Made by a program: the position numbers and the translations under genes | Source: a virus | Strand: one strand, 5' to 3' | IMG/VR virus record: IMGVR_UViG_3300036715_000585 | Location: 1 to 27,865 of that record | DNA length: 27,865 nt | In this document: piece by piece, positions 23,164 to 27,865 of the stretch | Layout: each line of letters begins with the position of its first letter | Numbering within the stretch: position 1 is the stretch's first letter | Notes under the pieces: model-generated | Databases searched by the model: none | The model's input: only the letters and a program-made list of their open reading frames with translations | Told to the model about the DNA's origin: nothing

Positions 23164-23556
23164 ATGAGTAAACAGACGTTTAGGTTAGTACATGACGAAG
23201 CGCGGCGCAGGGCTATTCAAGCAGTTAAAGATGCCCCAGATGGATATATCGTCACAGTATCAGAGCCGACACGCAATTTAGATCAGAACGCCGCATTGTG
23301 GGCGATGCTCACAGATATTAGTCGGAAAGTTGACTGGTACGGCAATAAACTAAGTCAGGAAGAATGGAAGTCGGTATTCAGCTCGGCTTTAAAAAAGCAA
23401 AAAGTAGTGCCTGGCCTAGATGGCGGGTTTGTAGTTTGTGGTCAGGCCACGTCAAAGATGACAAAATTAGAGTTCAGCGAATTGCTTGAGTTAATTGCAG
23501 CGTTCGGCGAAAATAATGGGGTAAAGTTTAATAACGCTTGGAAAGGTGAGCAATGA
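23164..23556 (+). CDS. ninB: NinB-like recombination protein
   Basis: I place the start at ATG 23164 (MSKQTFRLVHDEARRRAIQA), which matches family N-termini; in-frame ATGs at 23152 and 23104 are alternatives. The 130-residue product has the NinB signatures PDGYIVTVSEPTRNLDQNAA, LWAMLTDISRKVDWYG, LSQEEWKSVFSSALKKQ and LEFSELLELIAAFGENNGV. NinB (lambda Orf) loads recombinase onto SSB-coated DNA in place of RecFOR, which fits the RecT/exonuclease/SSB set encoded on the other strand. It is the first of the nin-type genes here. Confidence 0.9.
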   Translation: MSKQTFRLVHDEARRRAIQAVKDAPDGYIVTVSEPTRNLDQNAALWAMLTDISRKVDWYGNKLSQEEWKSVFSSALKKQKVVPGLDGGFVVCGQATSKMTKLEFSELLELIAAFGENNGVKFNNAWKGEQ

Positions 23557-23783
23557 TTATTCCAGAATGGATAATGGAACTAAAGCAAAATAGCCTTTTG
23601 AATAGCAAGGAAGTCGCGGGATTGATGGGAATAACAGTTAATGCATTAGATAAAAGGATTGCAAAAAACAGTTTCCCCAAAGCTGATGCAAGCATCAAAA
23701 ATATTATGTTTGGAGTAAACCGAAATACCAGAAGTTACTGGCATGTAAAAACAGTTATAAATCACATGAAATCACTATCATGA
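23553..23783 (+). CDS. Small HTH protein (excisionase/AlpA-like)
   Basis: Coupled to NinB by ATGA. The 76 residues contain SLLNSKEVAGLMGITVNALD as a MerR/AlpA-type helix-turn-helix, followed by KRIAKNSFPKAD and a possible wing ending in a SYWHVKTVINHM helix. It could be a transcriptional regulator or a recombination-directionality factor; with no integrase in view, the former is more likely. Confidence 0.65.
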   Translation: MIIPEWIMELKQNSLLNSKEVAGLMGITVNALDKRIAKNSFPKADASIKNIMFGVNRNTRSYWHVKTVINHMKSLS

Positions 23784-23968
23784 ATAAATCATCAGTAATG
23801 GCAGCTTTAGCTATGGTATTACATTCCGTTATCAGTGTGTTTATACCAAAAACAATTAAAGCAAAGATCAAGAAGCGCAAGGATGATTACGAACTGGATA
23901 ACTACAAGTTGCGCCTAGCTGTTGCAAAGCGTGAGCGTAATGATAACAAACGGGTAACAAGAGCATGA
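23780..23968 (+). CDS. Small protein with hydrophobic N-terminus and basic tail
   Basis: Coupled to its neighbours by ATGA at both ends. The 62 residues have a hydrophobic stretch (about 6-22, VMAALAMVLHSVISVFI) and a highly basic helical tail (KTIKAKIKKRKDDYELDNYK, then KRERNDNKRVTRA). It may anchor to the membrane or be an RNA-binding peptide. No family recognised. Confidence 0.5.
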   Translation: MNKSSVMAALAMVLHSVISVFIPKTIKAKIKKRKDDYELDNYKLRLAVAKRERNDNKRVTRA

Positions 23969-24258
23969 GCAAAATCACGCAATCAGCTCGTAATCAGCCG
24001 TGTACAGTTCGTTTGCCGTTTGTTTGTAACCGTGATGATAGTACAACTGTATTCGCCCATCTTAGCGGTATTAGGAATGGTCATGGAACGGGTATAAAAA
24101 CGAATTTTGGCGCTTACGCCTGTTCAAGTTGCCACGATGCGCTAGATGGTCGTGTGAAGTCGATGCATTCTAAAGATTATTTGAAACTTGTTCACTTGGA
24201 AGCAGTGATTGAAACTATGTCGATATTGCATGATAAAGGTTTGGTGAAAATAGCATGA
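23965..24258 (+). CDS. DUF1364 / YbcO-type nuclease
   Basis: The 97-residue product begins MSKITQSARNQPCTVRLPFV and carries C13, C21, an AHLSG motif with H32, and CSSCHDALDGR (C53, C56, H57). This pattern matches DUF1364/YbcO, a small HNH-like nuclease family of lambdoid nin regions. Expected to be a metal-dependent, structure-specific DNase involved in recombination. Full-length for the family; ATGA overlaps both neighbours. Confidence 0.8.
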   Translation: MSKITQSARNQPCTVRLPFVCNRDDSTTVFAHLSGIRNGHGTGIKTNFGAYACSSCHDALDGRVKSMHSKDYLKLVHLEAVIETMSILHDKGLVKIA

Positions 24259-24752
24259 AAAAAATGGGTTTTACTCACGATGATAGCGGTGAAAAGAATG
24301 TCGATTGGTACACGCCAAAATCAATTTTTGACGAATTAGGAATAGAGTTTGATTTAGACCCGTGACAGCCAATAGGCGGAGTTCCTTGGATACCTGCAAA
24401 GAAGTATTATTCTATTGAAGATGATGGACTAGTTCAAGATTGGGAAGGTAATGTATGGCTTAACCCGCCATACGGTAAGGAAACAGGGAAATGGCTTAAA
24501 AAGATGGATAGCCATAGGAATGGTATTGCATTATTGTTTTCGCGTACAGATTGCAGATGGTTTCATGATTATGTTGCTAATGCGGATAGTATTTTGTTTC
24601 TAAAAGGGCGTGTAAAATTTGTTGATGGGTTAGGGGTTTCAAAAGGAAGTGGCGCAGGTAGCGGCTCTATGCTTGTGGCTTGGGGAACAAAAAACGCCCA
24701 CGCGTTAAATAATTGCTCCGATTTTGGAGTAAATATGTATTTCGATGAGTAA
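24255..24752 (+). pseudogene. Phage DNA N6-adenine methyltransferase (Dam) interrupted by in-frame TGA
   Basis: Coupled by ATGA to the upstream gene. The frame reads MKKMGFTHDDSGEKNVDWYT ... EFDLDP, then TGA at 24363 (codon 37), then QPIGGVPWIPAKKYYSIEDD ... and a full C-terminus to TAA 24752, 165 residues in all. The catalytic NPPY is intact at residues 70-73, after VWL. In this family, as I recall it, the position after FDLDP is typically Cys or Ala, so TGC to TGA is the simplest route. It would methylate adenine, protecting DNA. As written, only 36 residues are made unless UGA is read through or translation restarts at the internal ATG 24504, which would lack the catalytic motif. Confidence 0.75.
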
Positions 24753-24758
24753 ATAAAT

Positions 24759-25136
24759 ATGATAACAATTAGATTACCCTACCCCGTATCAGCAAATAAA
24801 TACTGGCGTACAATGGTTACAAAAGGGCATGCCGTTACTTATGTTAGTGCAGAGGCTAGGTCATATAAGCAGGCAATATCGTGGATAGCGATAGCGGCAG
24901 GAGTACGACAAATACATGAGCATGTCGCGCTGAAGATAGTGCTTCATCCAAAAACAACCAAGTATGGTGACGCATCAAAAAAATGCTTGGACTTGGATAA
25001 TTCAATAAAAGTTACATGTGACGCGCTGAATGGAATTGCATACAACGATGATAGCCAAGTAAAGCGGATTGAAGCGGAGTACGGCGAGCCTGTTAAAGAC
25101 GGCGGAATGACGGTGACTATTGGGGCTATGCCATGA
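24759..25136 (+). CDS. rusA: RusA-family Holliday junction resolvase
   Basis: The 125-residue enzyme has the RusA signature: an N-terminal IRLPYPVSANKYWR and the acidic active-site cluster D78, D80, K84, D88 and D97/D98 in CLDLDNSIKVTCDALNGIAY followed by NDDSQVKRI. It cleaves four-way junctions during replication and before packaging, completing the recombination set with NinB, RecT and exonuclease. All expected catalytic residues are present. Confidence 0.93.
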   Translation: MITIRLPYPVSANKYWRTMVTKGHAVTYVSAEARSYKQAISWIAIAAGVRQIHEHVALKIVLHPKTTKYGDASKKCLDLDNSIKVTCDALNGIAYNDDSQVKRIEAEYGEPVKDGGMTVTIGAMP

Positions 25137-25177
25137 CCATGCCAGCTTACATGTTAGATATTCAGGAGGTGAGATGA
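25133..25177 (+). CDS. 14-codon mini-frame coupled on both sides
   Basis: ATG 25133 overlaps the RusA stop (ATGA) and the frame ends at TGA 25175-25177, overlapping the next ATG, also as ATGA. It encodes MTMPAYMLDIQEVR. Because it carries the next gene's AGGAGGT SD within it, translation through it could regulate that gene. It may be a coupling peptide or the stub of a lost gene; chance is not excluded. Confidence 0.3.
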   Translation: MTMPAYMLDIQEVR

Positions 25178-25353
25178 GTATTAAGAATGTTGATGTACTA
25201 CCAAAAGCAGCAAGGGAAGCATTGATTAAGGCAGCAGAAACACCTGTAACAAAACATGATCCACTAGCACGGCGCAAAGCAGTTGATCGCGCTATCGAGT
25301 GGGTCAAATACCAATATCCAGACTATTTTGAAAAGGAATTACCATGGCTTTAA
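25174..25353 (+). CDS. Small helical protein (59 aa)
   Basis: The start at ATG 25174 is decided by an AGGAGGT SD 5 nt upstream. The 59 residues (MSIKNVDVLPKAAREALIKA, then DPLARRKAVDRAIEWVKYQY and a C-terminal YFEKELPWL) form a small helical protein with basic repeats. Unknown function; overlaps the next gene by 10 nt. Confidence 0.65.
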   Translation: MSIKNVDVLPKAAREALIKAAETPVTKHDPLARRKAVDRAIEWVKYQYPDYFEKELPWL

Positions 25354-25556
25354 TCGTTATAACAATTCGTGATACTGACAGAGGCGTTGCGGTTCAATTG
25401 CAGGATGAGCCAAAAGTCACTGAAGCACAAACTGATTTTACGCCAGCACAAACGATGGGCGCAGTTGCACTCAATGCAATTCATAAAGAGCTGAACTCAA
25501 AAGAAATGAATAAGCCGAGACTGATCGTTGTAGGCGCTGACGAAATGCCAGGTTAG
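25344..25556 (+). CDS. Small phage protein (70 aa), unknown
   Basis: ATG 25344 has AAGGAATTACC upstream, inside the end of the previous gene. The 70 residues begin with a beta-hairpin-like MALIVITIRDTDRGVAVQLQ and continue DEPKVTEAQTDFTPAQTMGA, then a helix and a final strand (RLIVVGADEMPG). Similar short proteins sit before phage terminase genes. Function unknown. Confidence 0.6.
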   Translation: MALIVITIRDTDRGVAVQLQDEPKVTEAQTDFTPAQTMGAVALNAIHKELNSKEMNKPRLIVVGADEMPG

Positions 25557-25560
25557 CAAA

Positions 25561-25797
25561 ATGAATATCCTAGTCGGCGTGAGTGAAAAAGGTTTGCGTG
25601 TTGGTGAGTATCATCCAAATGCGAAACTTACAAATCGTGAAGTCGATATTTTGCGAGATTTGCACGAGTCAGGTTATGGATATAGAAGATTAGCAAAGAT
25701 GTTCGACATAGGAATTACAACAGCACGAAAGTATGTAAAGTGCGAGCTGCGATCTCAGTGCGTGCACCATTTCAAAACGGTGCACTTTGATGACTGA
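25561..25797 (+). CDS. Small HTH protein upstream of terminase
   Basis: The 78-residue product has an N-terminal HPNAKLTNREVDILRDLHES and a recognition-helix region GYGYRRLAKMFDIGITTARK, a homeodomain-like/Hin-type HTH common just upstream of phage terminase. It may regulate late genes or bind near the packaging site. Stop is TGA followed directly by TAG. Confidence 0.7.
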   Translation: MNILVGVSEKGLRVGEYHPNAKLTNREVDILRDLHESGYGYRRLAKMFDIGITTARKYVKCELRSQCVHHFKTVHFDD

Positions 25798-25811
25798 TAG
25801 GAATTTATAGT

Positions 25812-26294
25812 ATGGCTACGAAGAAGAAAGCAGGAAGACCGACTTCATTTAACAAAGATATTGTTGATATAGTCTGCAAACGGTTAGCTGCTGGTGAAAC
25901 TTTGCGAGGTATTTGCAGGGATGAGAATATGCCACACGAAGCAACATTTCGCACATGGTTGTTAGATGATAAAAATGGAGTTTACACGCAATACGCGACA
26001 GCAAGGGATATTGGCCTTGATGTTATGGCCGATCAGTTGCTTGACATTGCAGATGATAGTTCAAACGACACATTTCAGACTGAAGATGGAACTGAACGGA
26101 CTAATCAGGAAGTTATAGCAAGGTCACGATTGCGAGTTGATACACGCAAGTGGTACTTGTCAAAGTTGGCACCTAAACGTTATGGAGATAAGCAATCAGT
26201 TGAGCTATCTGGAAATCTAACATTATCAAGTATGAGTGATGAAGATATTCTGGCTGAGTTGGCTGCATTGAAACTAACTGTTAAAGATGAGTGA
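25812..26294 (+). CDS. terS: Terminase small subunit
   Basis: The 160-residue protein has an N-terminal HTH (AGRPTSFNKDIVDIVCKRLA, then TLRGICRDENMPHEATFRTW), a helical oligomerisation core and the motif WYLSKLAPKRYGDK typical of Sf6/P22-like small terminases. It recognises the packaging site and feeds DNA to the large subunit. It overlaps the large subunit gene by 8 nt. Confidence 0.88.
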   Translation: MATKKKAGRPTSFNKDIVDIVCKRLAAGETLRGICRDENMPHEATFRTWLLDDKNGVYTQYATARDIGLDVMADQLLDIADDSSNDTFQTEDGTERTNQEVIARSRLRVDTRKWYLSKLAPKRYGDKQSVELSGNLTLSSMSDEDILAELAALKLTVKDE

Positions 26295-27852
26295 TCAAGC
26301 AACTAATGAGCGTGCAAAGTTAGAACGCGCCCTACTTCTTGCGCGTGAGATGAAGCGCCGCCACCCTTGGAAACCACTGCATGGACCGCAGACTCTAGCT
26401 TACGAGAGCCAGGCGGATATTATCGGGTACGGCGGTTCAGCTGGTGGCGGAAAAACTGATTTGGCCTGCGGTAAAGCAATCACGAAACACAAGCGCGTGC
26501 TGATTGTGCGACGAGAGAAAGCGCAGACAGAGGGTGTAGTGCAGCGCTTAACTGAGATAGCGGGATCATCTAATGGGTATAACTCACAAAAGGGTGTATG
26601 GCGTTTACCTGTCGGCACTGAGCCGTTAATCGAGTTCGGCGGACTTGATAACCCTGGTGACGAAAACCGCTGGCAAGGCCGAGCGCACGACTTGAAGCTG
26701 CTCGAAGAAGTCGCTGAGATGCGCGAAGCACAAGCGCGATTCGTGATGGGATGGACACGATCAGCGGATCCTACTGTCAAGCCGCAAGTCTTGATGACGT
26801 TCAATCCTCCAACTAAAGCCGAAGGCCGATGGGTAATCGCATTCTTCGCACCATGGCTGGACGCAAAGCATCCCAACCCTGCAAAGCCTGGCGAGCTTAG
26901 ATGGTTCACTACCATAGGCGGTAAAGACGTAGAAGTACCTGATTCACGTAGCTTTGTGCTCGGTGGTGATGGTGAGTATCTGTACGACTTCAATCCAGAT
27001 GATCACAAGCAAGAGAATATCCTTACTCCGAAGTCGCGCACGTTCATACCAGCGCGGGTAACTGACAATCCATATTTGATAGGCACGGGCTATATGTCAA
27101 CGCTTCAATCTCTACCTGAGCCGCTGCGCTCACAAATGCTGTACGGTGACTTCAATGCAGGTATCGAGGACGATCCTTGGCAGGTTATACCAACCGCGTG
27201 GGTAGAAGCCGCACAGGCGCGATGGATTAAGCCAGCACAATTAGCACCCATGGATGCGTTGGGCGTTGACGTTGCGCGAGGCGGTAAAGACAACACTATC
27301 ATCGCACGCCGTCACGGCATGTGGTTTGATGAGCCGCTAACCTACACTGGTGCAGCAACGCCAGACGGCCCCTCTGTTGCGGGCTTGTGTATTGCTGCCA
27401 TGCGCGACGCAGCACCCATCCACATCGATGTGATTGGTGTAGGTGCTAGCCCGTATGACTTCCTCAACTCAGCTAACCAACAAGTGGTTGGCGTAAACGT
27501 ATCAGAGAAGTCACTGGCAACAGACAAGTCAGGGCGGCTAAGGTTTTTCAATCAGCGATCTGAGTATTACTGGAAAATGCGCGAGGCGTTGGATCCGTCA
27601 AACAATACTGGAATATTCTTGCCGCCGAACAAGCAACTATTAGCGGATCTGTGCGCACCAACGTGGGAATTATCAGGCAGCGTTATCAAGGTAGAAAGCC
27701 GCGAGGGTATTATCAGTCGCATTGGTAGATCGCCTGACTGGGCTAGTGCATACATGCTTGCTCTGATCGATACGCCAAAGCGTGCTAAGTTGTTGGGTGG
27801 TGCACGTACTAAAAGCAGAATGGTGGATTATGACCCTTATTCAAGCAAATAG
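26287..27852 (+). CDS. terL: Terminase large subunit
   Basis: The 521-residue motor has a Walker A GGSAGGGKTD (49-58), a Walker B-like LKLLEEVAEM (136-145, acidic E140/E141), a following coupling segment ending in TFNPPT, and an RNase H-like nuclease domain starting at LGVDVARGGKDNT with D328 and D335. It pumps DNA into the prohead using ATP and cuts the concatemer. Complete, ending in TAG; portal and head genes should follow outside the window. Confidence 0.95.
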   Translation: MSDQATNERAKLERALLLAREMKRRHPWKPLHGPQTLAYESQADIIGYGGSAGGGKTDLACGKAITKHKRVLIVRREKAQTEGVVQRLTEIAGSSNGYNSQKGVWRLPVGTEPLIEFGGLDNPGDENRWQGRAHDLKLLEEVAEMREAQARFVMGWTRSADPTVKPQVLMTFNPPTKAEGRWVIAFFAPWLDAKHPNPAKPGELRWFTTIGGKDVEVPDSRSFVLGGDGEYLYDFNPDDHKQENILTPKSRTFIPARVTDNPYLIGTGYMSTLQSLPEPLRSQMLYGDFNAGIEDDPWQVIPTAWVEAAQARWIKPAQLAPMDALGVDVARGGKDNTIIARRHGMWFDEPLTYTGAATPDGPSVAGLCIAAMRDAAPIHIDVIGVGASPYDFLNSANQQVVGVNVSEKSLATDKSGRLRFFNQRSEYYWKMREALDPSNNTGIFLPPNKQLLADLCAPTWELSGSVIKVESREGIISRIGRSPDWASAYMLALIDTPKRAKLLGGARTKSRMVDYDPYSSK

Positions 27853-27860
27853 GGTTTGCC

Positions 27861-27865
27861 ATGCT
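27861..27865 (+). CDS. Start of next gene (probably portal), 3' partial
   Basis: ATG at 27861 is preceded by AGGG at a suitable distance, 8 nt after the terminase stop. Only five bases are present. In phages of this type the portal protein follows terL, so that is the expected product; nothing in the sequence itself shows it. Confidence 0.3.

Noticed and set aside
24504-24752. Separate 82-codon gene starting at an internal ATG
   Set aside because: It is the in-frame C-terminal part of the interrupted Dam gene, lacking the NPPY motif and an SD of its own.
1-27865. tRNA genes, CRISPR arrays, insertion sequences, integrase and attachment sites
   Set aside because: I saw no cloverleaf, regularly spaced repeats with spacers, transposase motifs or integrase; the only regular repeats are the origin arrays.

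Overview
The window is a contiguous stretch of a double-stranded DNA phage (or prophage) genome, probably of a Gram-negative proteobacterial host. Evidence for this includes Shine-Dalgarno (SD) sites of the AAGGAG type, dense ATGA start/stop overlaps, a lambda-like early region (YqaJ exonuclease, RecT, SSB, Cro-like repressor, origin-bearing replication protein, NinB, YbcO-type DUF1364, RusA) and terminase genes. The tail is probably short (podovirus-like): a transglycosylase-domain virion protein and a 2,071-residue 'polyvalent' ejection protein precede a fibre with a T7 gp17-like N-terminus. Base composition is moderately AT-rich, most strongly in the leftward operon. I cannot name the host; no tRNA, integrase, CI-type repressor or CRISPR is visible.

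Layout. (1) 1-11806, plus strand: the end of the virion block (lytic transglycosylase protein, giant ejection protein), tail fibre and a fibre-associated small gene. The lysis cassette follows: two small membrane proteins, a GH108 endolysin and a 3-TM holin. (2) 11859-18611, minus strand: an operon read right to left from a promoter near 18654-18682. It encodes a small membrane protein, RecT, YqaJ exonuclease and SSB, then about eleven small accessory genes, several of them very short. (3) 18612-18771: divergent control region. (4) 18772-25797, plus strand: Cro-like protein, replication initiator with internal iterons (putative origin), a probable helicase loader or partner, small genes, a C5 cytosine methyltransferase, NinB, an HTH protein, DUF1364 nuclease, an interrupted Dam, RusA and small regulators. 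(5) 25812-27852: small and large terminase, with the next gene starting at the right edge. Portal, capsid and the rest of the tail genes lie outside; the order fits a circular map in which the right edge leads through the head genes back to the left edge.

How it works together. The divergent early operons provide recombination-dependent replication (RecT, exonuclease, SSB, NinB, RusA), initiation at the iterons, and DNA modification. Terminase then packages the DNA. The ejection protein is inferred to enter the next host with the genome and carries a zincin peptidase motif and an ADP-ribosyltransferase-like module.

The most unusual signal is four small accessory genes whose protein-like reading frame is interrupted once each: two in-frame TAG codons, one in-frame TGA in Dam at a position usually occupied by Cys or Ala in the family as I recall it, and one -1 frame break. 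TAG is also a normal terminator here (giant protein and terminase), so genome-wide recoding is unlikely. Decay, local readthrough/frameshifting or sequence error remain to be separated. Other notable features are the 22-23 bp quasi-palindromic iterons next to four exact 11-bp-spaced repeats, a hairpin overlapping the SD of the tail fibre, and several overlooked short genes including a Cys-rich 46-residue protein.
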